Shown: positions 16,349 through 24,607, counted from the first letter of the stretch. The stretch: DNA of 39,404 nucleotides from Myxococcota bacterium (GCA_017994695.1 JAGOKF010000034.1:1-39404), one strand, 5' to 3'. Translations and numbers: made by a program. The notes: a model not told the origin generated them from the sequence alone.

Positions 16349-17268
16349 GGCTCCTCCTCCGTCGCCCGGACCAGGAAGAGGTCCTCGAAGGTGGGCGCCA
16401 CGGGCTTCGCCCTCGCCCCCGCTCGTTCCAGCGCCTCGAGGGCCCAGTCGGCCCGGTTGGGATGGACCACCAGCCGGAGGTGCCCTCCCTGGGGGTGGAT
16501 GAGGCCCAGATCCGCCCGGTCGGGCCCCAGGCGGTCCCAGAGGTGCTCGACGGTCCCCTCGAACGGATCGGCTCGCAGGACCATCCGGTCGAACCCCGCC
16601 ACCAGGTCCAGGGGAGGTCCGAAGGCGACCATCCGTCCCCGGGACAGGATCCCGGCCCGGGAGCACCGGGTGGCCTCGCCGAGGTAGGAGGTGGCCACCA
16701 CCAGGGTCATCCCCTGTCCCGAGAGTTCCCCGATCCGTTCCCAGATGTCGGCCCGGCTGTCGGGGTCCACGCCGTTGGTCGGCTCGTCGAGGATCAGCAG
16801 GGCCGGCTCGTGGAGCAGCGCGCAGGCCAGGGCCAGCTTCTTGTACATGCCTCCCGAGAGCGCGTCGGCCCGGCGGTCCAGAAAGGCCCCCAGGTTCATG
16901 ATTTCCATCAGACGATCCCGCCGCCGTCGCCAGGTGGTCCGATCCAGGCAGAAGAGGTCCCCGAAGAACCGCAGGTTCTCGTCCACGGTCAGGTCGCCGT
17001 AAAGACTGTACCGCTCGGGCATGTAGCCGAAGTGCTCCTGGACCCCCGAGGACCGGTCCTGGGGGTCCCGGCCCAGGATGCGGACCCTGCCTTCCGAGGG
17101 CCGGATGAGTCCGGCGAGGCAACGGAGCGTGGTGGTCTTCCCCGCGGCGTCTGGACCCACCAGGCCGATGACCTCCCCGCGGCCGGCCTCGAAGGACAGG
17201 CCCCGCAGCACCTCCGCCGCGCCGAAGCGGTGGCGGAGATCCCGGACCTCCAGCACAGGTTCGTTCAA
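16345..17268 (-). CDS. ABC exporter ATPase (first half of a split YbhF-type pair)
   Basis: The protein has 307 residues. The TTG start at 17268 is chosen because AGGAGG lies 6 bases before it and its last two bases form the TGA stop of the HlyD gene (TTGA overlap), matching the ATGA overlaps of the other junctions. Walker A is GPDAAGKTTT, the Q-loop region is GYMPERYSLYGDLT, the signature is LSGGMYKKLALACALL and Walker B is LLILDEPTNGVDP. The H-loop position reads ATSYLGEA, lacking the usual His (TTH/STH), which is common in this subgroup. The catalytic partition between the two ATPases is therefore asymmetric: this one has a good signature but no H-loop His, the other the reverse. Confidence 0.92.
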   Translation of the reverse strand: MNEPVLEVRDLRHRFGAAEVLRGLSFEAGRGEVIGLVGPDAAGKTTTLRCLAGLIRPSEGRVRILGRDPQDRSSGVQEHFGYMPERYSLYGDLTVDENLRFFGDLFCLDRTTWRRRRDRLMEIMNLGAFLDRRADALSGGMYKKLALACALLHEPALLILDEPTNGVDPDSRADIWERIGELSGQGMTLVVATSYLGEATRCSRAGILSRGRMVAFGPPLDLVAGFDRMVLRADPFEGTVEHLWDRLGPDRADLGLIHPQGGHLRLVVHPNRADWALEALERAGARAKPVAPTFEDLFLVRATEEEP

Positions 17269-18329
17269 GACCCGCCTCCTGCCGGCTCCGACGGCCCGGC
17301 CAGCCGGACCTCGACGGGCATTCCCGGGCGCAGCCTCCGGGACGGATCCCGGATCACCGCCTCGACGGCATAGACCAGCCGGTCCCGGTCCTCCCGGGTC
17401 TGGACCGTCCTGGGGGTGAACTCGGCCTCCCGGGACACCCGCCGGACCGTTCCCTGGAACCGTTCCCCCGGCCAGGGATCCGCCTGGACCTCCACGGGGA
17501 TCCCGACGTCCACCCGGCCCAGGTCCCGGTTCGGCACGTAGAAGGTCACCGTCAGTTCCTCGTCGTCGGTGATCTCCAGGATCAGGGTTCCGGGCAGGGC
17601 CAGTTCCCCTGGCTCCCGGGCCCGGAGGGTGACGAACCCGGATCTGGGGGCCTTCAGGCGGCATTCCCCTGCGGCGACCCGGAGGCGGTCCAGGGCGGCC
17701 TCTCCCGCGACCACCTGCTGCCGTGCCGCCTCGGCCTGCCGCTCGGCCGCCCGGGCCTGGGCCTCGGCGGCCCGGGCCTGCTGGCGGGCGGCGTCCAGTC
17801 CCTGGAGGGCGGCCCGGTGCCGGAGGGACAGGTCCTCGGCGGTCGTTTCCAGGGTCTCCCGCTGGGCCGCCGGGAGGGCCCCCGCCCCGTCCAGTCGGAC
17901 CGCCCGATCGGACTGGCGCCGGGCATTTCGGGCCTGGGCCGAGATCGACCCCGCCTGGGCTTCCTGGACCCGGGCCTGGCCCAGCACCGCCCGGGTGCTC
18001 GCCGCTACCGCCTCCGCCTGGGCCTCCGCCGCGAGGACCTGGGCCCGGGCCGCCTCCAGGCGGGCCTCCGCCTCCCGCACCGCCGCCAGGGGTTCCTGGC
18101 AGTCCAGTTCGACCAGCACGTCCCCCTCCCGGACCCGGTCTCCCTCCCGGACCCGGATGGCCTCGATCCGGGCGCCGATCCGGGCGGTCACGGCCACCCG
18201 GGTCCCTTCCAGCACCCCGGAGGATCCCGGCGGGGCCCGGTCGGCCGATCGCTGGCGGTGGATGTGCCAGGCGAGGAGCGACGACAGCAGCAACGCGAGC
18301 ACCCCCAGCACCCCCACGAAGCGCCTCAT
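17265..18329 (-). CDS. HlyD-family membrane fusion protein (YbhG-like)
   Basis: The protein has 354 residues. An N-terminal membrane anchor (about residues 4-25) is followed by a first lipoyl half-domain (VTARIGARIEAIRVREGDRV), a long Ala/Arg/Gln/Glu-rich coiled-coil hairpin (about 80-210), the second lipoyl half (CRLKAPRSGFV), then beta-barrel and membrane-proximal domains (LTVTFYVPNRDLGRVDVGIPV). It connects the inner-membrane ABC pump to the outer envelope. The ATG shares ATGA with the TetR stop upstream, and the stop overlaps the next TTG start. Confidence 0.95.
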   Translation of the reverse strand: MRRFVGVLGVLALLLSSLLAWHIHRQRSADRAPPGSSGVLEGTRVAVTARIGARIEAIRVREGDRVREGDVLVELDCQEPLAAVREAEARLEAARAQVLAAEAQAEAVAASTRAVLGQARVQEAQAGSISAQARNARRQSDRAVRLDGAGALPAAQRETLETTAEDLSLRHRAALQGLDAARQQARAAEAQARAAERQAEAARQQVVAGEAALDRLRVAAGECRLKAPRSGFVTLRAREPGELALPGTLILEITDDEELTVTFYVPNRDLGRVDVGIPVEVQADPWPGERFQGTVRRVSREAEFTPRTVQTREDRDRLVYAVEAVIRDPSRRLRPGMPVEVRLAGPSEPAGGGS

Positions 18330-18976
18330 GCCTCCTCCTGTCGGTCCCGTTCCAGGATTCCCCGGAACAGGATCTCGGCCACCTCCCCGACTCCCGACCC
18401 GGCCATCGCCTCCGGCGTCCGGTCTCCCAGGACCCCCCGGGCCAGTTGCGGCACCAGCATCGGCAGCGCGATGGCGCCGAAGAGGGTCGTCAGCACGAAC
18501 CGGAGGTCCAGCTCCCTGCGCACCAGGCCCTCCCGGGCCGCCCTCCGGAGAACCTTCATCGCGGCCCGCTGGTTGTCCCAGACGGGTTCCATCGCCTCCT
18601 CGCCGAGGGGGCTGTCCTCCCGCAGCAGTTCCGAAAACATCAGCCGGAAGAAGGGGCGCTGCTCCTCCACCTGGGCCACCAGCGATTCCAGGAAGGCCCG
18701 GAGGTGCGCCTCCGTCAGCGTCGGGGTGTGGCCCAGTTCCTCGATGACCTCCCGGAGGCGCCGGATCCGGGGCCTCATCACCTCCCGGAGCAGGCCTTCC
18801 TTGGACCCGAAGTAGTAGCCCACCAGGGACACGTTGCAGCGGGCCGACCGGGCGATCTCCCGGACCGAGGCACCCCGGTAGCCCCGGGTGGCGAAGAGGT
18901 GCTCCGCCGCCTTCAGCAGCCGTTCTCGGGTGTCCGGTTGGGGGACGGACGAGGCGTCGTCGGGCCGATCGCTCAT
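18326..18976 (-). CDS. TetR-family repressor of the exporter operon (CecR/YbiH-like position)
   Basis: The protein has 216 residues. The N-terminal helix-turn-helix (about 17-65) has LLKAAEHLFATRGYRGASVREIARSA then NVSLVGYYFGSKEGLL, a textbook TetR DNA-binding domain. A ligand domain of about 150 residues follows. The start at 18976 is preferred over an ATG at 19015 because the latter lies upstream of the -35/-10 pair. It is the first gene of the exporter operon, as in E. coli cecR-ybhGFSR, and a palindrome touching the -35 suggests autorepression. The inducing ligand is unknown. Confidence 0.95.
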   Translation of the reverse strand: MSDRPDDASSVPQPDTRERLLKAAEHLFATRGYRGASVREIARSARCNVSLVGYYFGSKEGLLREVMRPRIRRLREVIEELGHTPTLTEAHLRAFLESLVAQVEEQRPFFRLMFSELLREDSPLGEEAMEPVWDNQRAAMKVLRRAAREGLVRRELDLRFVLTTLFGAIALPMLVPQLARGVLGDRTPEAMAGSGVGEVAEILFRGILERDRQEEA

Positions 18977-18982
18977 GGCTGG

Positions 18983-19023
18983 ATGGTATCGGCAGGGCCG
19001 GACCGTGTCAAACAAACGTTTGA
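18983..19023 (-). promoter_or_regulatory. Exporter operon promoter with abutting palindromic operator
   Basis: On the minus strand TTGACA (19006-19011) and TACCAT (18983-18988) are 17 bases apart, close to consensus. The perfect palindrome CAAACGTTTG occupies 19013-19022, one base from the -35, and lies within TCAAACAAACGTTTGA. This is the likely TetR binding site. The -10 ends 7 bases from the TetR ATG, implying a leaderless transcript. Confidence 0.72.
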
Positions 19024-19095
19024 TTCATCCCTGGAGGACTGCCTCCTGGGGTCCGGTGGGGTAGAATGCCACGCCCGGATGGGAAGGAGTCTTCG

Positions 19096-20235
19096 ATGGG
19101 GTCGCCCTGGGACAAGACGCTGGATTCGCTGCTGGAGGGGATGCAGGACTCGCGGGTCGCCTCGGCGATTGGAGGCCCCCTCCGGCCGCAACTGGAGGAA
19201 TTCCTTGGGCAGGCCCTGGCCCCGCGGATGCGGGAACGGCTGGCCGCTGCCGGAGTGGAGGTTCCCGAGGCGCCGGATCCGGAACGGGAGGATCCGGGTC
19301 CCCTCTGGGAGTGGGTCGTCGAGGAACAGCCGGAGGCCTCTCGGGCGACCATCGAGGCCCTGGCCCTGTGCATCGGGGAATTCGTCAGCCGGCACCGGCA
19401 GGAGGTGATCGGGGCAATGGCCGAGCGGGGCGAGGCCCCGGCGGCGGACCTGGAGGATCGGGTCCGGGGCACCGACGCGGTGCTGGAACAGGCCCGGACC
19501 CTGCTGTCCCGCCTCGAGGATCCCGGGGGTCCCGGCAACGAGGAGGACCTCCACCGGCTGGTGGACCCGGTGGTGGAGTCCCTGGAGGAGGCCCGATCGG
19601 TCCTGCAGGAAGCCGAGATGGACGAGGCCATCCTCGGGACGCCGGTCTCGGGCAAACCGGCCCGCACGCGCCGCCGGGAGGCCTGGCTGCTGGAAGCGGC
19701 GATCCACCGGTCGGTGGCCGATCGCCTGGGACCGCCGGTCCGGGGCCAGGGGGTCGGGACCCCGGAGCAGCAGAGCGCCCTGCTGGATGCCATCGTGGCG
19801 ATTCAGGAGGCGCTGACCATCGAGGCGGATCCGGCCACGATGCTCGACCTGGCGGACCTGCGCCTGGCGAAGGGGGACACGGGGGAGGCCAGGGCCCTGG
19901 TGCGCCACGTCCGAGAGGCGGGTTTGGGCGAGGACCTCGGGGCCCGGGTCGAGGCGTTGGAACAGGCCATCGAGGAGGCCTCTCCGCTGGCGAAGGACCG
20001 GCGGTGCTTCATCGCCACGGCCGCCTTGTCCGAGGATGCCCCGGAACTGGAAGTGCTCCGGGCCTTCCGGGATGAACGCCTGCTGCCCCGCTGGTGGGGC
20101 CGGACCCTGGTCCGCCTCTACTACCGGTGCTCGCCGCCCCTGGCCCGGTGGCTCGCCCGGTCTCCCGGCCCCCGGGCCTTCGTCGGGAACCGGATCGTCC
20201 GTCCCCTCGCCCGTCGCCTGGTCGGTACCCGCTGA
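19096..20235 (+). CDS. Uncharacterised protein with C-terminal CFI-box domain
   Basis: The protein has 379 residues. The ATG at 19096 follows AAGGAG at ideal distance; a Met 10 codons upstream lacks a ribosome site. The body is mostly helical and charged, with segments resembling helical repeats ([19 protein letters not shown]; then a TPR-like [19 protein letters not shown]). The last 75 residues form the CFI-box element: [11 protein letters not shown] at 304-314, then [32 protein letters not shown]. This C-terminal box is known from many bacterial proteins of varied N-terminal content, with no settled function. It has no signal peptide or membrane segment. It is divergent from the TetR operon, and TAGAAT at 19062-19067 may be its -10 element. 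Confidence 0.82.
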   Translation: MGSPWDKTLDSLLEGMQDSRVASAIGGPLRPQLEEFLGQALAPRMRERLAAAGVEVPEAPDPEREDPGPLWEWVVEEQPEASRATIEALALCIGEFVSRHRQEVIGAMAERGEAPAADLEDRVRGTDAVLEQARTLLSRLEDPGGPGNEEDLHRLVDPVVESLEEARSVLQEAEMDEAILGTPVSGKPARTRRREAWLLEAAIHRSVADRLGPPVRGQGVGTPEQQSALLDAIVAIQEALTIEADPATMLDLADLRLAKGDTGEARALVRHVREAGLGEDLGARVEALEQAIEEASPLAKDRRCFIATAALSEDAPELEVLRAFRDERLLPRWWGRTLVRLYYRCSPPLARWLARSPGPRAFVGNRIVRPLARRLVGTR

Positions 20236-20250
20236 TCCCCGGACGTTTCT

Positions 20251-20280
20251 TTGTCCCTGGACCCGGCGTCCCCCTAGAAT
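20251..20280 (+). promoter_or_regulatory. Candidate promoter of the kinase-cyclase-like gene
   Basis: TTGTCC (20251-20256) and TAGAAT (20275-20280) are separated by 18 bases. Transcription would begin near 20287. An in-frame ATG at 20279 overlaps the -10, so translation must start downstream, at the TTG at 20306. Confidence 0.5.
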
Positions 20281-20305
20281 GGTCCCGGGGTCTCGGGGGG
20301 GATCG

Positions 20306-22090
20306 TTGGAAGCGGCGCGGTATTGCAGGACCTGCCGGCGAACCTACCGGGGGGGGGTCGAGACCTGTCCCCTGGACCTCCGGTCCCTGGAACCCCTTCC
20401 GGGGGAACTCCCCCGGATCGGCCAGTGGGTGAACCGGCGGTACCTGGTCCAGGACCGGATCGCCGACGGGGGCATGGGGGTCGTCTTCCTGGCCCACGAC
20501 AGTCACCGCCGGTACCCCGTGGCCCTCAAGGTGCTCCGCCCGACGCTGGCGCTCCAGGAAACCGCCGCCCAGCGCTTCTTCCGGGAGGCCCGGGCCGCGG
20601 GACGGCTGTCCCATCCCAACGTCGTGGCCCTGTTCGATTTCGGCGTATCCCTGGAAGGGTGGCTGTTCCTGGCCATGGAACGGGTCGAGGGGGAGACGCT
20701 GGCCGTCCGGCTGGCCCGGCGCGGCCGCCTGCCGGTGCCGGAGGCCCTGCTGGCGGCTCACGGGATCGCCGAGGCCCTGGTGCATGCCCATGCCCACGGG
20801 GTCGTCCACCGGGACCTGAAACCCGAAAACATCGTGATCGGTTGCCAGGATCCCGACGGCGGCAACGTGAAGGTGCTGGACTTCGGCATCGCGGCCATCG
20901 CCGACGTCCCGGTCCGGGGGGCCCTGGAGCGGGGCGAGGTGCTGGGAACCCCGGCCTACATGAGCCCGGAACAGGTCCGGGGAGACGTGGTGGACCCCCG
21001 GAGCGACCTCTATTCGCTGGGCCTGCTGATCTTCGAGATGGTCGCGGGGCGGCCTCCGTTCGAGGGCGCCACCCCCGTGGAGGTGATGCGCCGCCAGTTG
21101 CACGACCCCATCCCGCCGCTGCCGGCCCTGACCCTCGACTACGCCATCCGGAAGGACCTCCAGGGGCTGGTCGAGGACCTGACCCGGAAGGACCCGGTCC
21201 TCCGGCCTGGGGACGCGGTCGCGGTCCGGGATCGGATCCGGAGGATCCTGGATGCCCTGACGCTCCAGGAGGTCGATGCCTCCGAGGGGCGGATCCTGGC
21301 CGACGCCCTGGCTCCCCTCCGCTCCCTGATCCCGTTCCACGAGCGACCGACGCTGGACCTGGCGGCGGTCCCCGCCACGGGATGGTCCCCCGGGGCCGGG
21401 GGGCACGGGATCGGGATGGTCGCGGTGTCCGAGGTCCCGGGGCCGATGCCGTTTCCGGCTCCCGGGCCCCGGGTGCGCCTGGTCTCCCTGGGATCCGTGG
21501 CCGAGTGGGAGACGCCTTCCTTCTGCTGCCTCCCGGCCCCGGAACCCGAGCAGGACCCGAGGACCGGGGAGGTCTTCGCCACCCTGGTCCACGCGGAGTT
21601 CGACTGGGGGGAGGCGGACCGGGAGGCCCGGGACATCTTCCGTCCCGAGATCGAGGCCTTCGAGACAGCCGCGATGGCTGGCGGGGCCTGCCTCTGTTTC
21701 GACGACGGCAGGGAACTGCGCCTCGTGCACGGGCTCTACGACTCGACCGACAACCCCGTGGAGCGGGGGATCCGGGCGGCCCGGGACCTGGGGCGTCGGG
21801 TCGCCCGTTTCCGGAGGGACACGGGCTTCCCGGTGAACCTCCGCATCGGGGTGGCATCGGGTCCCCTGGCAAGACACCTGGTGCACGTGACGGCGCCCGA
21901 CCTGGGCGTCCGCGGATCCCGCCTGGACGTGGCCGTGCGGCTGTGCCGGATGGCGCTCCCGGGCCAGGCGCTCCTGGACGAGGTCTCCCGCCGGCGCCTG
22001 CCCCCGGTTCCGGCCTTTCCCGAGGTGGCCCGCCTGAAGGTCCGGGGGGACTCGAATCCGAGCGTGATCTACCGGCTGGAAGACTTCTGA
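20306..22090 (+). CDS. Ser/Thr protein kinase fused to a degenerate class III cyclase-like domain
   Basis: The protein has 594 residues. TTG at 20306 follows a G-run and lies downstream of the promoter. The N-terminus is a short zinc-ribbon-like knuckle (CRTC...CPLD). The kinase domain (about 40-325) has the Gly loop IADGGMGVVF, VALKVL, HRDLKPEN (catalytic Asp170), DFG and GTPAYMSPEQ, so it should be active. After a proline-rich linker, residues about 420-594 align by eye to a nucleotide cyclase fold: LRIGVASGPLARH, then D-x-GVRGSRLDVAVRL and LPGQALLDEVS. The metal-binding FAD-like segment reads HAEFDW, so this part is probably a non-catalytic ligand or scaffold domain. No membrane segment is visible. 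The gene ends convergently with parA. Confidence 0.9.
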   Translation: MEAARYCRTCRRTYRGGVETCPLDLRSLEPLPGELPRIGQWVNRRYLVQDRIADGGMGVVFLAHDSHRRYPVALKVLRPTLALQETAAQRFFREARAAGRLSHPNVVALFDFGVSLEGWLFLAMERVEGETLAVRLARRGRLPVPEALLAAHGIAEALVHAHAHGVVHRDLKPENIVIGCQDPDGGNVKVLDFGIAAIADVPVRGALERGEVLGTPAYMSPEQVRGDVVDPRSDLYSLGLLIFEMVAGRPPFEGATPVEVMRRQLHDPIPPLPALTLDYAIRKDLQGLVEDLTRKDPVLRPGDAVAVRDRIRRILDALTLQEVDASEGRILADALAPLRSLIPFHERPTLDLAAVPATGWSPGAGGHGIGMVAVSEVPGPMPFPAPGPRVRLVSLGSVAEWETPSFCCLPAPEPEQDPRTGEVFATLVHAEFDWGEADREARDIFRPEIEAFETAAMAGGACLCFDDGRELRLVHGLYDSTDNPVERGIRAARDLGRRVARFRRDTGFPVNLRIGVASGPLARHLVHVTAPDLGVRGSRLDVAVRLCRMALPGQALLDEVSRRRLPPVPAFPEVARLKVRGDSNPSVIYRLEDF

Positions 22091-22131
22091 AACCCTCGAG
22101 GCCGCCTGCGGCTTCGCGGGAACGTCGGCCC

Positions 22132-22986
22132 CTAGGCCGCCCGGGACATCTCCTCGATGCGGGCCGACAACTCCCCGGCGAGCATCCGGTAGGCCCCGGC
22201 CCCGGGGGAATCGGCGGCGAAGTCGAAGACGGGCAGGCCGGCCATCTGGGCCTGGGCCAGGGCCGTGCTGACGGGGATGCGGGTGCGGGTCACCAGGCCG
22301 GCGAACCGGCTTTCCAGTTCCTGGAGCACCGCCCCGGTCACCCGGGAGTTCCTCCGGTCGACCCGGGTCGGAAGGATGCCCAGGGGGCGCACCTCGTGGT
22401 CCAGGCGGTCCCGGAGCGTCTCCACCACCTCCATCAGGTCGGACACGCCCGCGAGGGCCAGGACGCTCATCTCGCAGGGGATCAGCAGGCCGTCCGCGGC
22501 CATCAGGGCGTTCAGGGTCAGGTTGCCCAGGTTGGGAGGGCAGTCGAGGACGATCAGGTCGAAGTCCGGCCGCACCGGGCGCAGGGCCTGGCGCAGCAGG
22601 AATTCCTTGCCGATGCGCCCCGCCAGCACCCCTTCGGCCGATGCCAGGTTCCGGTCCGAGGGGGTGACGTAGAGCCGTTCCTCGGACGTCGCCCGGACCA
22701 GGGGCCGGAGGGCCCGGTTGCTTCCCAGCAGCACCTCGGTCAATCCCCATCCTTCTCCGCCGGTCTTCAGCAGGCCCCGGAGGGACCGCTCGACGTGGCC
22801 CTGTCCGTCGAGGTCGATCAGCAGGGTTCTGCGATGGGCGAACCGGGCCATTGCGACGGCCAGGTTCACGGCCGTGGTCGTCTTGCCGACGCCTCCCTTC
22901 TGGGCCGCGACCGCCAGCACGGTGGCACCCGACGTGTCCTCGGTCAGTCGGCTCGTCCAGCGCAGCAGCCGTTCGGAGATGCTCAT
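22132..22986 (-). CDS. ParA/Soj-family ATPase
   Basis: The protein has 284 residues. A deviant Walker A KGGVGKTT lies at 30-37, switch I at LLIDLDGQGHVE, and Walker B at FDLIVLDCPPNLG. Extended N-terminal residues (1-20) precede the ATPase core. Family members position plasmids, chromosomes or large protein complexes as ATP-dependent dimers on DNA. No parB or parS-like repeat is seen nearby, so a chromosome-partition role is unlikely. The gene follows the HEPN/zinc-ribbon gene by 11 bases with GGGAGG before the ATG, so the two are almost certainly co-transcribed and may act together. Confidence 0.93.
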   Translation of the reverse strand: MSISERLLRWTSRLTEDTSGATVLAVAAQKGGVGKTTTAVNLAVAMARFAHRRTLLIDLDGQGHVERSLRGLLKTGGEGWGLTEVLLGSNRALRPLVRATSEERLYVTPSDRNLASAEGVLAGRIGKEFLLRQALRPVRPDFDLIVLDCPPNLGNLTLNALMAADGLLIPCEMSVLALAGVSDLMEVVETLRDRLDHEVRPLGILPTRVDRRNSRVTGAVLQELESRFAGLVTRTRIPVSTALAQAQMAGLPVFDFAADSPGAGAYRMLAGELSARIEEMSRAA

Positions 22987-22997
22987 GGCGCCCTCCC

Positions 22998-23627
22998 TCA
23001 GTTCCCGGAAACGAGTCGCATCGGCCGGTTGCAATGAGGACAGGGGGCTCCGCGCCCGGTCTGGCGGGTCCGGGGCAGCCGGACCCCGCACCGCTCGCAC
23101 AGCCAGACCTGCCGGACGTAGGGGCCCGGTCCCGGGGGTCCCCTCCGGCGTCCCTCCTCCGGGGTCTCCGCGGCCGGTCCATCGTGCTCGGCGGGGGCCT
23201 GGGCCGGATCCGGGGAACGCGCCTCCTCCAGCACCGGGGCCGCCTCGGGCGGCGGCAGGTCCTCCCCCATGGCCGTCCGGACATGGTAGCGGACCAGGCG
23301 GGCGGTCCGGATCCCCTCGGCCACCATCCCTCCCGCCACTCCGGCCTTGCCGGGGGTCGCATGTCCCGCGAGCCTCCCGACGGCCTCGGCCAGGGGCGCC
23401 AGGTCCGGCAGGTCCCCGCAGGCATCGAAGACTCTTCCAAGATCCCAGTGCAGCGGCGCCGGGCGGCCCCGGGCCTGGGCCAGGGCACGGAGGAACTTCT
23501 CGGCGCTCTGGGAGGCCTGGTAGAGGGCCATCGAGAGACTTCCGGGCCTGCGTCCCAGGTCCTCGGCGTCCCGGAGGTCGTCCTCGGCCTCCTCCAGCAG
23601 TTCGTTCACGACGGGGTCCTCGGTCAT
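22998..23627 (-). CDS. HEPN-domain protein with C-terminal zinc ribbon
   Basis: The protein has 209 residues. The N-terminal 120 residues look like a HEPN helical bundle: an acidic first helix (ELLEEAEDDLRDAE), MALYQASQSAEKFLRALA (the usual A-x-Q-x-AEK-x-LKA pattern), HWDLGRVF, and a last helix with R110-L-V-R-Y-H115, which fits the R-phi-x3-H pattern of HEPN ribonucleases. A Pro/Glu-rich linker (about 125-170) leads to a zinc ribbon with C177-x2-C180 and C196-x2-C199. Function is not known. HEPN proteins can be nucleases or antitoxin/toxin components, or structural. TAGAAT on the minus strand at 23660-23665 could be its -10, separating it from rapZ. Confidence 0.7.
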   Translation of the reverse strand: MTEDPVVNELLEEAEDDLRDAEDLGRRPGSLSMALYQASQSAEKFLRALAQARGRPAPLHWDLGRVFDACGDLPDLAPLAEAVGRLAGHATPGKAGVAGGMVAEGIRTARLVRYHVRTAMGEDLPPPEAAPVLEEARSPDPAQAPAEHDGPAAETPEEGRRRGPPGPGPYVRQVWLCERCGVRLPRTRQTGRGAPCPHCNRPMRLVSGN

Positions 23628-23715
23628 GGCGTCCTCGCAAAGGGCAGCATCCCTGGGGGATTCTATCGGCGATGCATCCGGGACCGGAAGGAAACGACAA
23701 TGTTCCGGGCGGAGG

Positions 23716-24570
23716 TCAGGCCAGTTCCCGGTGGTTCAGGGTGACGGTCCTGCCGGACCGGCCCAGGTCCTCGGCCACCTCCTCGGCCATCGCCACCGAA
23801 CGGTGCTGTCCCCCGGTGCAACCGAAGGCCACCGTCAGCACGGGCCGCCCTTCGGCCTCGTGCAGGGGGAGCACGGTGTCCAGCAGTTCCCGGATCCGCT
23901 CCCGGGTGGCGGACCATTCGGGACGGGCCCGGAGCCATTCCCGCACCGGGGCATCCCTTCCGGTGAGCGGCCTCAGGGTCTCCTCGAAGAAGGGGTTCGG
24001 GAGGCCCCGGCAGTCGAAGACGTAGTCGGCCTCCCGGGGCACCCCGGTGCGGTAGGAGAACGAGGTCAGCAGGATCCCCATCTCCCTCCGGGGACCGCCC
24101 CAGGCTCCCTGGATCAGGGATTTCAGGCGGTGGACGTTCAGGTCGGTGGTGTCGATGACCCAGGTCGCCTGGTCCCGGATCGGATCCAGCAGGCGCCGTT
24201 CCTGCAGGATCGCCTCGGTCAGGGACCCGGCCTCGGCCTCCAGGGGGTGCCGCCGGCGGGTCGCCGAGAAGCGCCGTAGCAGTTCCTCGTCCTGGGTATC
24301 CAGGAACAGCACGTCCACGGACTGGCCCAGGGACCGGACCCGTGCCAGGACCTCGGAGAAATGGGCCAGGAAGGACTTCTCGCGGACGTCCACTCCCAGG
24401 GCGACCCGGCGCACCTGGTCATGGTCCTTCGCCAGGAACAGGAAGGTGTCCAGCAGCGGCAGCGGCAGGTTGTCGATGCAGAAGAAGCCCGCGTCCTCCA
24501 GGGCGCGAATCGCCGTGGTCCGGCCGGATCCCGACAGGCCCGTGACGATCACCAGGTGCGACAGGTTCAT
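23716..24570 (-). CDS. rapZ: RapZ/YvcJ-family nucleotide-binding protein
   Basis: The protein has 284 residues, the family's usual length. The N-terminal P-loop region reads GLSGSGRTTAIRALEDAGFFCIDNLP, and the C-terminal domain has AFGCTGGQHRSVAMAEE, both diagnostic. DVLFLDTQDEELLRRFSATRRRHPL is also well conserved. In enterobacteria RapZ is an RNA-binding adapter for RNase E in amino-sugar control; in other bacteria the role is less defined. The Walker A Lys is replaced by Arg (Arg17), unusual for the family. It follows hpf by 37 bases in the rpoN cluster, a classical linkage. ptsN and npr are absent between them. Confidence 0.95.
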   Translation of the reverse strand: MNLSHLVIVTGLSGSGRTTAIRALEDAGFFCIDNLPLPLLDTFLFLAKDHDQVRRVALGVDVREKSFLAHFSEVLARVRSLGQSVDVLFLDTQDEELLRRFSATRRRHPLEAEAGSLTEAILQERRLLDPIRDQATWVIDTTDLNVHRLKSLIQGAWGGPRREMGILLTSFSYRTGVPREADYVFDCRGLPNPFFEETLRPLTGRDAPVREWLRARPEWSATRERIRELLDTVLPLHEAEGRPVLTVAFGCTGGQHRSVAMAEEVAEDLGRSGRTVTLNHRELA

Positions 24571-24607
24571 CGGGATGGCTCCCGGAGGAAGGAGATCGGC
24601 CCGTTCT

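Noticed and set aside
22104-22115. GCCGCCTGCGGC as a terminator between the kinase and parA
   Set aside because: The loop is too small for the full stem and there is no T-run; left unassigned.
20009-23488. 1159-residue minus-strand frame
   Set aside because: It crosses antisense to the kinase and reads the ParA and HEPN genes in the wrong frame; composition is Arg/Pro/Gly-rich with no family motif.
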